This document shows, one piece after another, positions 19,288 to 30,536 of a DNA stretch of 64,000 nucleotides; the stretch's first letter is position 1, and the number at the start of each line of letters is the position of its first letter. The notes under the pieces were generated by a model. The model saw nothing but the letters and a program-made list of their open reading frames with translations. It was not told where the DNA came from and did not search any database. Source of the DNA: Gentiana macrophylla (taxonomy: Eukaryota > Streptophyta > Magnoliopsida > Gentianales > Gentianaceae); the NCBI GenBank assembly GCA_026214975.1, contig CM047815.1:83596800-83660799 (forward strand), given 5' to 3'. The translations under genes and the position numbers were made by a program.

Positions 19288-21326
19288 ATGGCCTTCATTT
19301 GTGTTGAACCTGGAATGATCATATCACTTGATCAATTTATTGCTAAACACACTGATCAGACCCTATCCAAAGAAATCGCTACAAAAATTCCAGAAATCAA
19401 GGGTTTGGAGCAAGTGTTCAACATTAATCTGCAAGGCGTTTGTCTAGATAGCATTGGAGATTTTTATGAATTCGGAAAGACATCTATTGAAGGAGAAGAT
19501 GTTCATACTTTCACGACCACTGTTAATGGAAAGGAAATTCAAGTTACTGAAGATCTGTTAGCAGATATATTCGGCTTCGTCAAATCTAGAGGCTCAACAA
19601 CTATCAAATTAAGCAAAGAACAGAAAGAGAAATTATGGAAGGTTATCGCCATAAATCCAGATTCCCCAGTATTGCAGATTGGAAGCACAAGTCTTCTCAA
19701 ACCAGAATTTAACTTACTTACCAAGATGTTGGCAAATTGCGTGATTGGAAACGCAGGAAACTTTAGCAATTTGTCTGGTACCAAACTGGATCTACTGTAT
19801 GTCATTTGGTTTAAAGAAGATTTTAACTAGCAAAGATACATTCTGGATAAACTAATGGCACAATCTTTTGATGTACCTAAGAAGAAGACAGGTGTAAAGA
19901 AAGGCAGATTTTATCATAAGAAGACTCTGGCAGTTTTAGTTCAAAGAATTCTTGACCACTTCAAAATTGCAAAGAAGAAGGAAACTGTAATTGTAGACGG
20001 GAAAATTGCAATCACAAAAGAAAAATCTAGAAAAAGGAAAGCTGGAGGTTCCGAAACTGAACCAAAGAAGAATAGGAAAAGATCCTCTAAGAAAATTGAA
20101 ACTACAGCTGAAGCTTTGGAGCATCTTGAAGAACTAAGAGAAAGAAAGAGAAAACTGGAAGAAGACACAGCCAGACAACTTACTGAGAAAGAAGCAGAGG
20201 CGTCACCAGCAAAGTCCGCCACTTGATTCTTTGAAAGCTCAAACAAAGAAAGTCGAGCGAAGAAATCCTCACCAAACAAGTTCAAACTGAGGAAGTCTTT
20301 ACTGAGGAAGTCCTTACTGAGAAAGAAACAACATTTAGAGAATAAGTCGTTCTTACCCTGCCAGAGACTGTTTTACAGAAGGAAGCTGACACTCAGGGGG
20401 AACAGACCTTGAGAGTTGAGTTTGATGATGAAGATACTGACAGTGAGGAAAGACTGATTGATTTAGAGACAATGGCCATGCTCAAGCTACTCTCCAAATC
20501 AAGATCCACACCTCAAAAATCAACATCCAGGGCTGAATACGAAGAATCACTTAAGAACATTGAAAATTCTCAACCTAAAGAAAAGGATCTTGCTGAAGCT
20601 GAATCGAGACCAGTACAAGTTGTCACTTTGGATGAACTTGTCGATTTAGACGAAACTGTTGTTGAAACTGTGAAAGATCAGGTTGTTGGACCAACACGAA
20701 AAAAGAACCGATAAAAAGCGGAACTAGGATCGATTGTAGAACGAGTTCTTTGAACTTGTTGCACCGAAGGTAATTTGAAGCCCTGAAGCGCCATCTCAGT
20801 TCCTTTAACTGAAATTGAAACCGACATGTTCGAGTTGTTCTTTGAAGGAAACCAGTAAAAATGATCGACCAAATCAAGAAACTGAAAGAATCAAGGATCC
20901 CGTGGAATCTAATCTGGAGATTCCAAGAGAAACTAAATCAATCATATCTCCACCTGAATCATCTGCTAACTTTGCAGAACTGATAGTAGCTGACTGCAAA
21001 AGGTTACATGCTTATCAAAACTGGAAACTCAGCTCTATATCAGATCAAAGAAGTCAGTTAGCAGAGATGGAAATTACAAAGAAATAGGTGTTTGATCTTT
21101 ACAACATCACTCATTTGTCTCAACTGATCAACACTTATGAATTTTTGAATACTGGATACGCGTTGATCAGAGAAAGTCATTGGAAGGGAACTACAGCAGG
21201 AGGAAGTTCAAAGAAAGACGACAATGACGATGATGATGATTCTCAGGGTGATCCCAACTTACAGAAAGGGATTCTTGCTTCTTTACAAGAAAAAGAGAAA
21301 GAAAAGGATGTTGCTGAAGAAGGATC
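19288..21326 (+). pseudogene. Accessory (env-position) protein of Sirevirus-like element, N-terminal part
   Basis: The ATG at 19288 opens a 180-codon frame with a compact domain also present at 61687-62214: shared blocks are FTTTVNG followed by Leu-rich sequence, and the LSGTKLDLL / LSGPKIDLM motif. A TAG (19828-19830) is followed in frame by YILDKLM and a Lys/Arg-rich segment (KKKTGVKKGR, EKSRKRK), then charged, Glu/Lys/Ser-rich pieces to 21326. There a solo LTR interrupts it; the frame resumes at 23352-23772 and 25564-26548. No signal peptide or membrane segment is evident, so I would not call it an envelope glycoprotein. Basic nuclear-localisation-like clusters and an acidic tail fit a nuclear or nucleic-acid-binding protein better. 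Function unknown. Confidence 0.6.
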
Positions 21327-21739
21327 TGTAGATATAAAAAAATTATGTGACATAATATATATGTCACATACTGCATTTGTCTCGAAATTAAATTCATTTT
21401 ATATTATTTCCTATACAAAATGATAGGAAATAGATAAATAAAATCTCTTAGAAATTTAGAGATTTATTTATTTATAATTAAATGGCTATATAGATATATA
21501 AAATATATATGTGACACATTATATTTGTCACATACTACACATACCATTAAGTAATATTTTATATTATTCCCTACATTAAATATTGGGAAATAATATAAAA
21601 TTCAATAAATCATAAAATCTCTTAAAAATCAATTTATTAGGAGAATTTAATGATTTATAATATATGTGAAATCTTCTGGAAATCAATCAAGAGTGTGAAC
21701 GCATTAAATGCAAATTAATGCAAAGGCATCACCTAGCAC

Positions 21740-21747
21740 TATAAATA
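21740..21747 (+). promoter_or_regulatory. TATA box of the solo LTR
   Basis: TATAAATA is followed by GGAGAGCC and, about 40 bp on, a purine/pyrimidine-biased leader, which is the usual LTR promoter layout. Confidence 0.55.
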
Positions 21748-22289
21748 GGAGAGCCTTGGTCATTTGCAAAACACACTGAAGAGTGGGTGAAAATCTCAGA
21801 GCAAGAAGCTTCAAGCATTCATCAACAACACCGAAGCATCGAAGATCTCCCACGAATTCCTCAACGTTCTTCAAGAAAGTCAAGAAGATCAAGGGGCGTC
21901 TTCAATACTCGAAGATCAACACAAAGGCGGAGCTCTTCAACAATGCGTCTTCACAACTTGAAGATCAACACAAAGGCGGAAAAGCTTCGACAAGACATCT
22001 TCAACACTTGAAGATCAACCCAAAGTCAAAAAAGGCGAGAAGATCGAAAAGCATCGTCAACACATTGAAGATAAACCCAAAGTCAAGAAAGGCGAGAAGA
22101 TCGAAAAGCATCAGCAACGCCGGAAGAAGTCGTCTTCAAAGTTCTTCAAGAAGATGAAGAACATCAAAGCTTCAAAGCACCATGAAAAACCGTCTTCAAC
22201 ATCGAAGATCTTCCGCAAAGTTGATGTCCTTCAACTAGGAGATTGAAGGTAAGACAAAGTATTTCTTCAAGTCTTCATCAAAGTTAAAG

Positions 22290-23110
22290 CTCTCCCGCCA
22301 TATCCGGGGATAAATAACCAAAATTCAAGTTCTTCCGCCATATCCGGGAGAAATCAACCAAAATCCAAGTTCTTCCTCCATATCTGGGAGTTCAACACAA
22401 CAACAACAACAATTGGTGAAGAAGATGGGGAGAAAGCATCAAGCCCTCTGTCCAACCACCGCGGAGAAGATTCAAGGAGTAACATAGAAGCCTCCAAGTC
22501 ATCTCCAACAACCGAAGAGCATCCGCCAAATCCGGAGTCTTCAACAAAGAGAGAAGATCTATGAAGCAACAAACAAGCCTTGAAGTTCTTCAACAAATCG
22601 AAGACCATCTGCCAAATCCGGAGTTCTTCAAGAAAGAGAAGATCTATGAAGCAACAAAGAAGTCTTCAAGTTCTTCAACAACATTCGAGGATCATCCGCC
22701 AAATCCGGAGTTCTTCACCAACATTCGAAGCTCGTCCAACATATCCGTAGTTCTTCAACAACATTTGAAGGTCGTCCGCCATATTCAGAGTTCTTCACCA
22801 ACATTCGAGGATCATCCGCCACGTCCGGAGTTCTTCACCAACTCTCGAAGCTCGTCCGCCATATTCGGAGTTCTTCAACAACAATCGAAGGTCTTCCACC
22901 ATATTCGAAGTCCTTCAACAAATCAAAGATCACCAAGAAATCTAGTGTTCTACAACAACAAACAAAGGCCTTCTTCCCAACAAATTGGAAGAGTACTAAC
23001 AAGTCCGAGAACAAGTCTCCGTGACCCTCAGAGAAATCAAATGAGACAATCAAGGAAGCACAAAAGCATCCAAGTCATCTCCGACAAATGAAGATCATCC
23101 GCCATATCGG
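22290..23110 (+). repeat. Array of TCCGCCAWATCCGGAG motifs in the LTR leader
   Basis: About twelve copies of a CCGCCATATCCGGAG-like motif occur, each usually followed by TTCTTCA-CAACA and AAG-TC-TC words. Clear copies are near 22296, 22329, 22516, 22609, 22696, 22771, 22817, 22855 and 23098. Spacing is irregular, about 35-90 bp. Open frames across it (22561-23091 and others) are by-products of the repeat. Confidence 0.7.
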
Positions 23111-23351
23111 GAGATCTTCCATAAATCCAGCATTCTTCCCAACAGATTGGAGGAGTACCGACAAGTCCGAGAACAAGTCCCCGCGACCCTCGGTGAAATT
23201 AAAGGAGAATCAAAAGCGTCCCGTAGATATAGGGATTTTGTTAGAAATTGTACCCACTCAAATTTTGAAATAAATAAAAAATTATATTTGTTCCAATTTT
23301 TTTGTCGTTCTTTTTTTAATTTAACAGCAGGACAACGAAATTTGCGTTACA

Positions 23352-23772
23352 GGATCATCTGAAGCAAGTTCAGATGATAGTGAAGAAACTGAAACTGACT
23401 ATGACGGTCAGTCTGAAGAACATGAAAAAGAAGTTTATCAATCTCCTACTGGCTATCAATCCCCAACTGACCAAACTATTTGTGAGATAGCACAGGCTGA
23501 AGTTGTTATAGCTGCCAAAGATTCTGATGAGGATCTCAATATCGAATTATCACCAGTTAAAGAACTTGATCAGTCAAGACTGGAGGAAACAAGAAAACAA
23601 TCTGAAGAAAGAAGGAGTGCTACATATTACAAAGAGAAACTCATGCAGATTTTTTCACCTCTTAAAGAAGCAAAAATAGTGAAATTTGAGGCGATAAGGT
23701 TGAAGAAGAAATTTGGAGCCCGACATACCGTCTCGAGGTTGACATTATCAAGTTTTATGACAATGAACTGAT
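23352..23772 (+). pseudogene. Accessory frame, middle part between the two solo LTRs
   Basis: This continues the frame broken at 21326: acidic SSEASSDDSEETETDYDGQ, then YQSPTGYQSPTDQT and a charged helix (EETRKQSEERRSATYYKEK). A stop follows near 23768, at the next solo LTR. It is Glu/Ser/Lys-rich and low in complexity. Confidence 0.55.
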
Positions 23773-25558
23773 TGTTAGGTGTAGTGCCCGAAAGACAATT
23801 TTTGTAATTGTTTTTGACAGGATTTATAATTCATCTTAATATTTGCATTTATGCTTTTATTATACACTGCTGAAAACCCTAAAGTATATCGGTATGTAAT
23901 CACATAACTCAGTGTATGGCATACACACGAGGATTGAGTTAGTGATGATATGCTTAAAACTAGTTAGTCCATGGTGAATTTAATCAGAGTATGGGTCTCA
24001 TGATTAATATACCAATAATGCGCCCAGAACACTTAACGGTGTGACCGTCTTATCCGAGCCGTCGGTATAGGGTACCTAGTTGGGCATTTATATATGATCT
24101 ATCATATAGAATTTGGACCGATTTGATTTGAATTTCGATATAATTCTGTGATCGAGAAATCTTATCGAATCACAAGATGATCATATATGGATTAATCTCA
24201 ATCCTGATGTGATCACAGTTTACTGCTTGGTTCAAAATAGGGTTTGATGTGTTAGTTAAGGATCACTTGGATATATGTGATCTGAACACTTCTCGTTGGC
24301 TATATTCTGGAATGAGTGAGTAGTCTGTGACTTCACAGATATGGAATCCATTCCTTCCTGTGGGAAGTAAACAGACAGTTCCCTTATTTGTTAATCCTAG
24401 AAACTGGTCGATGGGCCCAGTTCATATTATATTAGTTATGAACTAATTGATCACTAGGGGGTTAATGGTAAATAATGGTAAGATGTTTTGAGAAGGGTTT
24501 ATGGAGATATCCCGAATCAAAACGAACAGTCTATGGAGGATTTATCCGTATGGAATGATTATATCAATGGACGCTTTTACTCAATGATTAGAGTGTAAGT
24601 ACAAATCAATAATCGATAGAGTTCAGTTTCGGGTTTATGGTGGCGTAATCCCGAAATTAATAGATTGAATAAGAATTGTTCTGTTCGATGAATAATTTTA
24701 TTTAATTTATTTTAGCTACTAGTTATAGGTCCATGGTCCCCGATGTGGCTCCTAACATGCATATGTTTCTTGACGTTGGGCCTCAATGATAATTAAGTAG
24801 TTGAACTATTTAATTGATGTGCGAATAATTATTTAGTGGGCTAAATAATTAAATACATGGAAAAGATATTTTTCGTGGACTCGGCCCATTATGTGAAATT
24901 TCATGTGCTAGCCTTATTTGACTAGGGCATGGCGTGTTCTACATGTTGCGATTAGAGAGAAATTAGTTTTCTTGGATAATTACATGTCATGTGATTAATT
25001 GTTTATTTGTTAAATAATTAATCGGGAGATATTAGATATTATCTATTCTATAATTTATATCTAAATTAGTTTTAGAATATATTAGATTTATCTTATATTT
25101 AATAAAGGATTATTATGATTGATTATTTAATTAATTATTAAATCTTTGGAGGACAAGGATTTCTCTCCTATATAAAGAGAGTTCTCCTAAGCCTTTTATG
25201 AGACATAATACACGCATACATACACACAAATAAGCTTGGAATTTTCGGCCAAGCTTAGGGTTTCGAGTTGGGAAAATCTTCGGGATTTTCCGGGTAGCAT
25301 ATCAAATAGGTCAAGCATCAAGGATCAACATCCACCGGTTGTTGCTTGGAGATACACATCGGAAGACCGTAGCATCTCAACTATTCGGATCTTGGCTTCT
25401 CAATCTTGGAGTTCATCCTTTTTGATTGGTAAGTAGATCTCACCTTCTTGTGGGTAGATCTTAAATTATGTGCTTTAATGTTATATTGATCGTGATCCTT
25501 GTAATTCCGCTGCGTAATCAGGCGGATCTAGATCCGTCCGGCGATATTACATCCAACA
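23773..25558 (+). mobile_element. Solo LTR (1786 bp), copia-type, nested in the accessory frame
   Basis: The segment starts TGTTAGGTGTAGTGCCCG, ends TACATCCAACA, and has the perfect 5-bp duplication CTGAT at 23768-23772 and 25559-25563. A TATA box lies at 25169-25176. The end region AATTCCGCTGCGTAATCAGG resembles the 3' end of the LTR at 51707 (AATTCCGCTGCGTTCCCGCG, minus strand), suggesting related copia lineages. No internal region or second LTR is present. Confidence 0.88.
25169..25176 (+). promoter_or_regulatory. TATA box of the solo LTR
   Basis: TATATAAA is followed by GAGAGTTCTCC, about 390 bp before the LTR end. This is a typical LTR promoter. Confidence 0.55.
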
Positions 25559-25563
25559 CTGAT

Positions 25564-26548
25564 TTGAATTTAGAAGGATGACATCAGTTTATTTGGAAAA
25601 GTGTTAAAATCTCCAGAAGAAAGCAAAACTGAGAGGAGTAACATGGAGAAGAGATTGGATACTGTCAGAGACAAGTGTCAGGACACCTTGATTGAGATTC
25701 GTAAAACATCCATTGAATCTGAAGTAAGAAAAACTGAGACCCAAGAAAGATGGGAAGGCGTTCTCAACAATGTAGTTGATAGACTGATCTTACTCGAGAA
25801 TGCATCAAAGGACTCAGTTGTAGCCCAAACCATATTGGCATCAAATCAATAACATCTCAACTCCTACATCAAGATTTTGATCGATAGGAATGATGTCAAT
25901 AAGGGGGAAAGTTTAGACCTGTTAAAAGTCAATGCACTTGATATGCCAAAAGTTTTGGAAAGCATTGATGGCAAATTGGTCGAACTAAAGAAAGCAAGAG
26001 GGGAGTTTACCGATGATGAAATGGAACTGATTGCAAAAAAAATTGAACCAACTGAGACAAGGATTGGTCTAGATTCTCGTCTCTACAACATTTTCAATAG
26101 CTTACCATTAAGAGAAGGAGAAACAAGAGAACAATCCCTATCAACTTTTCTGAACATGCAAAAAGTGATTATGCATTTCTGGCACAAATTGAACAAATGT
26201 GAGAGAAATGGCACTCCACAGAAAGCATCAGATAAAGTTGAGAAAGAGGAACCCGAGTTTGTTCAAGAATTGCTGGAAACCAGCACAAGTGAAAAACTGA
26301 GACAATTTATGTTTGTGTTTGCTGTACTTTTCAAGAGCAAATTTTTCAGTAAACACAATATGTCCAACTCATGGAACATCTATGCAAGTATTCATGGAAT
26401 TGAAAGCACAGCAACTAATGAAGCCATGAGGAATATCTTTGAAAGATATGACAATGAAATTTCATCAAGTAAAAGGAAGAGAATCTGGCACTTAGTTTCT
26501 TTTCATGTATTGTATTTTAATACTCAATATGTAACTCAGTATCCTTAA
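25564..26548 (+). pseudogene. Accessory frame, C-terminal part
   Basis: Two open pieces (25601-25852 and 25877-26548) are separated by one TAA. They encode a helical charged protein (ERSNMEKRLDTVRDKCQDTL; ALDMPKVLESIDGKLVELKK), then a tail KKIEPTETRIGLDSRLYNIF and a short hydrophobic run (FMFVFAVLFKSKFF). The hydrophobic run is a possible but weak membrane segment. The frame stops about 90 bp before the purine tract, the position of the env-like frame in Sireviruses. Confidence 0.5.
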
Positions 26549-26636
26549 TAAAATATCAGTTTCTCAGTTCGTTTTGTTTTTGTTTGTTTTGTGTTTATCT
26601 TTTTGCATTGCTTTTAAAGATGGTATTGACATCATC

Positions 26637-26650
26637 AAAAAGGGGGAAAT
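26637..26650 (+). promoter_or_regulatory. Polypurine tract
   Basis: AAAAAGGGGGAAAT abuts the 3' LTR. The same tract in reverse, CCAAAAAGGGGGAAAT, precedes the LTR of the second Sirevirus-like element at 58040-58025. Confidence 0.8.
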
Positions 26651-28435
26651 TATTGAAAATAAAATTTATGTTTTGATGATGATTCATCATTTATTCATTT
26701 ATTAATTTTAGACCCCATTGATGAAGTGTCATAACTAACTATTATAGTGCAAAGCAAAAAAGATGTCTAGAAATCAATGTATAGGATTTAATAGAGTCTG
26801 ATATTTATATAAGTTAATCAGACAAGCATTGTAATAGTTCTAGGATCGGGACTGAGAAACTGAGTATTTAACTGAAGGAAACTGAGATCCCACAAGGAAA
26901 CTGAGATTCACAAGATAACTGACATAAGAGCACACCAATGTGGCCCGAAAAAGGTAAGTTCATTTGAGGACACATACTCAGTTGGCTTATCTAGAAAACT
27001 GAAGAACTGAGGGTTCAAACTCAGTTATAGAAAACTGAAGAACTAAGGGTTCAAAATCAGTTATTGAAGACTGAAGAACTGAGGATTCAGACTCAGTTTA
27101 TGAAGACTAAGTCGAGACTGTAAAGTTAGACGTCAGGCAAGATTGTGATGACCTGAACTGACTTTATAGATCTTGTATGAAGACCTAAGAATCATAAGGA
27201 CAATGATATCTTAGATGATCGATTTGAATGGTGTACTCTGATTAAATCAAATATAATCAGTTGAAGAATAGAGTATTGAGATTTTGAAGAAGAGTAAAAA
27301 CTCAGTTAATGCTCTTAAAAACTGACAACTGACTAAGTTGTGAAAAATCAGTTTTAACTGAAGACAAGAAAAGCTGAAGAAGAATATGACCGTTGTAAAT
27401 AAAGCAATTTTATTGGTCTATAAAGTGTCCTTTCTAACACTGACATACATACAGGAAAGCAGGACCACTAACGGCTATAAGGATTCAAATTCAAATAACC
27501 CAACCGTTAGAAAGACCCCTATAAATAGACTACTTCTACAACAAGAAGAAGTGTGGAATTCTATGAATCAATCTAGTCAAGAAAGATCAAATTAAGGAGA
27601 AAGCAAATCAAAAGAATTCTGCTAAGCTTTTCATTGAAAGATCAATATTTCTTCAAGTGTTCATAAGATTTCAAAGAAAGATCAAGATCAATCATTTGAA
27701 GAAAACAGAGCCGTGCATATTTTTTATATCTAAAGGAGAAAGTTCAAATCACATCTGAATCATAGTTATTGATTCAAGTCTCAACTTTGATTTTATCAAA
27801 GGTTTAGGTATGAAACACCAAGAAGGTGTGAAGGGCAGTTGAGTGCGATCGGGAAGATGTGTGTTTGTGATGAGTGGTGAAGAGGCAATTCAACCTCCAA
27901 GGAAGCAGTGTTTCAAACAATTGTAGAGCTGACCATTCTACTTTCTACAAGTGTTTAGATAGTGAAGCTAGGGATTAGTCAAGGACTATCAGTTTAGAAC
28001 TTTTTGTAACCGGGCCACCTCAAAGAAGTTCTAGTGGAATTTTCCTCCGCATCACAAGGGAAGAGAGGACTGACAGGATTACACCACCTGGAACCTCTAT
28101 AAATCTTGTTTTACCTTACGCATTTACATTATGTTATTCATTTATTTACTGCATTATAGTTATACTCATCTAGTTCATACACTTAGCAAACACTAGAAAC
28201 TGAGTCTGCACCTAAATTGATAACTCATATTTTATAAAGGCTTAATTAATCCGCTGCCGGTTAACTCGACTAAGGATAAGTCAGTATTGACTTATACTCA
28301 GTTAAGTTAGCTTAACTCCGCACAAGTTTCAGTTGAACTCAATCTGGAATAAGTTCAGTTTTTGGGTGAACTTTTGGTGACAAGTTTATTCACCCCCCAC
28401 TCTAAACTTGTGTTAGCCTTTCCCAGGGACCAACA
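26651..28435 (+). mobile_element. 3' LTR of the Sirevirus-like element
   Basis: This aligns with 15617-17410 over its whole length. Its first bases are TATTGAAAAT where the 5' copy has TGTTGGAAAT. The TATA box TATAAATA is intact (27520-27527). The C-run near 28392 is shorter than in the 5' copy. It ends GGGACCAACA. Confidence 0.9.
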
Positions 28436-30104
28436 CCCTCACACACATGCTCAAAATGGCAAGGTTGAGAGAAAGCACAGGCACATCACAGAGACTGGTC
28501 TAACCCTTCTAGCTCAGGCAGGTTTACCCTTTAACTTTTGGTGGCACAGCTGTCAGCATGTTGTCCATCTGATCAACATCCTTCCCACTCCTGTCCTTAA
28601 TCAAAAATCACCTTTCTCTATTCTTTTCCAATAATTCCCTGATTACCACAAAGTAAAGGCCTTTGGTTGTGCTTGCTATCCTCTCCTAAGACCTTTCCAT
28701 ACCCAGAAATTTCAGTTTCATACCCAAAGATGCACCTATCTAGGTCTTAGCCCAAATCACAAGGGTCATGTTTGTGTTGACAGTGCAGGTAGGATATATA
28801 TATCTCGTGATGTCACCTTTGATGAGAACACCTTTCCTCACAAGCAAACATCCTCCCAAACCAATTCACCCTCCAGTCCTACCTCTAATCAGTTCATCCA
28901 ATTGGACATTCACCCTAGGCATCCTTCATCCACACCTGACTGTGTGACATCCACCCCCTTCCACCCCACCACTCTTCAACTCCAACCCTTCACCATCACC
29001 TTCAGGTCCTACTCTTGATGCCACACCTAATCTCTCACCATCACCCTCACAATCACCTGACTCACAATCACATACCTCAACCTCTTCTGTTTCAGATCAC
29101 TCCAGGTCCAATGGCCCTAGTTCCCCCAGTCCTCCCTCCTCTAGTCCTTCACCTCCTCATGCTAATCCTAGTCATATCCACCCTTCTGATCCCATTCCCA
29201 CTCACACCATGCTGACTAGGTCTGAGAGTGGCATAGTCAAACCTAAACGGTTCTTAAGTCTTGCTGCATAGGTTTCTCACCCTTCTCAACATGAACCAAA
29301 CACAGTATCAGAGGCCTTTTCAGATCCAGACTGGACACATGCCATGAAGGAAGAGTACAAGGCATTGTGTGATAATCAAACCTGGATCCTAGTGCCTCCT
29401 CATCCATCTCAGAATTTGGTTGGGAATAGATGGATCTACAAACTGAAGCTTAAACCTGATGGAAGTATACTTAAACATAAGGCCAGACTAGTGGCCAAGG
29501 GGTTTCACCAGCAACCAGGGATAGACTATATTGACACTTTTAGTCATGTGGCTAAATCCTCCACCATCAGGGTTATCTTGGCTCTTGCTGTCTCATTGAA
29601 CTGGCCCCTCAAGCAGGTGGACATCAAAATGCATTCTTGAATGGGACACTCCATGAGTCAGTTTTCATGCCTCAACCTGAAGGCTTTCAAGATCAATCCC
29701 GGCCTCACTATGTATGCAAACTTCAAAAGGCATTGTATGGGCTAAAACAGGCCCCCAGGGCCTGGTTTGAGGAACTCAGTACACAGTTGCTGCATTGGGG
29801 CTTTGTACAGTCTGTTTCAGATAGCTCTCTTTTCATCTTTCATCAAGATACTGTGTTGTTATATGTTTTAGTCTATGTTGATGACTTTTTGATTACAGGA
29901 AATACACCCACCCACAGTGGTACAAAAGTTCATTAACAAGTTGAATTCCATATTGCCTTTAAAAGACTTGGGCGACCTGACTCATTTTCTGGGCATGGAA
30001 GTATGCAGAGACAAAGATGCATTGATCATCTCACAAAGAATGATGATGCCTCTCAACTCCTTAATGATTAGATCTGGAGAACATCAAACCATGTCCTAGC
30101 CCCA
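28436..30104 (+). pseudogene. Copia integrase C-terminal part and reverse transcriptase, broken
   Basis: This continues the outer copia polyprotein. It opens with HAQNGKVERKHRHI (integrase Glu), then WWHSCQHVVHLINILPT and the variable Pro/Ser-rich linker (about 28860-29220). The RT follows from about 29250: TWILVPPHPSQNLVGNRWIYKLK, KARLVAKGFHQQPGIDY, then after a frameshift near 29637, KALYGLKQAPRAWFEEL and the YVDDFLITG box, the YVDD catalytic motif. A further shift precedes LKDLGDLTHFLGMEV. Stops at 28632, 29269 and 29638 make it inactive. Confidence 0.88.
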
Positions 30105-30536
30105 TGGTGGTGTGCGGCAAGATACTCACACCTACTGGATGGTACACCTTGACTAGAGTAACAGATGCTTTTACTTATAGAAGTGCGGTGGGTGCCTTTG
30201 CAATATTTAACTTTCACACGCCTATATTTGCCCTTTCTTTGTTAACACTTTGAGCCAATTTATGCTTGCCTACCATTGCACATTGGCAAGCTCTTAAAAG
30301 GCTTCGAGGTATTTCAAGGGACACTCAAGTATGGGCTTCATTTGAAAGCTACAAGCTCTATTGATGATTCTGGGGTTTTTAGATGCAGATTAGGATGCAA
30401 CCCCGTTTTGATGAAGGTCTGTATCTGGATATTGTGTGTATGTTGGCTCTTCCTTGATTTCCTGGTCATCCAAGAAGCAATCTGTGGTAGCAAGATCAAG
30501 CACTGAGAGTGAATACAGGGCTCTGGCTCATCTTCT
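30105..30536 (+). other. Rearranged part of the outer copia pol
   Basis: The expected sequence between RT and RNase H is partly missing or replaced. About 30180-30330 lacks copia similarity, and the pieces at 30330-30536 only partly match the connection domain. Open frames here (30276-30506, and 30338-30646 on the minus strand) are not real genes. Confidence 0.5.

Larger units (their letters stand above)
21327..23351 (+). mobile_element. Solo LTR (2025 bp) nested in the accessory frame
   Basis: The segment starts TGTAGATATAAAAAAATT, ends TTTGCGTTACA, and is flanked by the perfect 5-bp duplication GGATC (21322-21326 and 23352-23356). It contains a TATA box (21740-21747) and a long transcribed-leader-like region rich in GAAGATC and CTTCAAC words with a motif array (22290-23110). 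No internal region or second LTR is present. The superfamily is uncertain; the length and 5-bp duplication fit an LTR retrotransposon, perhaps gypsy. Confidence 0.85.
15617..28435 (+). mobile_element. Sirevirus-like copia element (12.8 kb), pol-less, with two nested solo LTRs
   Basis: The 5' LTR (15617-17410) and 3' LTR (26651-28435) are nearly identical by eye and about 1.79 kb each. A primer-binding site follows the first, and a purine tract AAAAAGGGGGAAAT precedes the second. The flanks TCCTC (15612-15616) and CCCTC (28436-28440) fit a 5-bp target duplication with one change. Internally I see gag-like remnants (17521-18860) and a long accessory frame (19288-26548). No protease, integrase, RT or RNase H is present. 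The solo LTRs at 21327-23351 and 23773-25558 are inserted in the accessory frame. LTR size, purine tract and extra frame fit the Sirevirus lineage. Confidence 0.88.

Noticed and set aside
22561..23091. 176-codon open frame in the nested solo LTR
   Set aside because: It follows the TCCGCCAWATCCGGAG/TTCTTCA repeat array in an LTR leader. It shows no domain and no start context, and overlapping frames are open too.
19288..26548. Calling the accessory protein a retroviral envelope
   Set aside because: The position fits the env-like frame of Sireviruses, but I see no signal peptide, no cleavage site and only one weak hydrophobic run. Basic clusters and acidic tails point elsewhere, so I left the function open.
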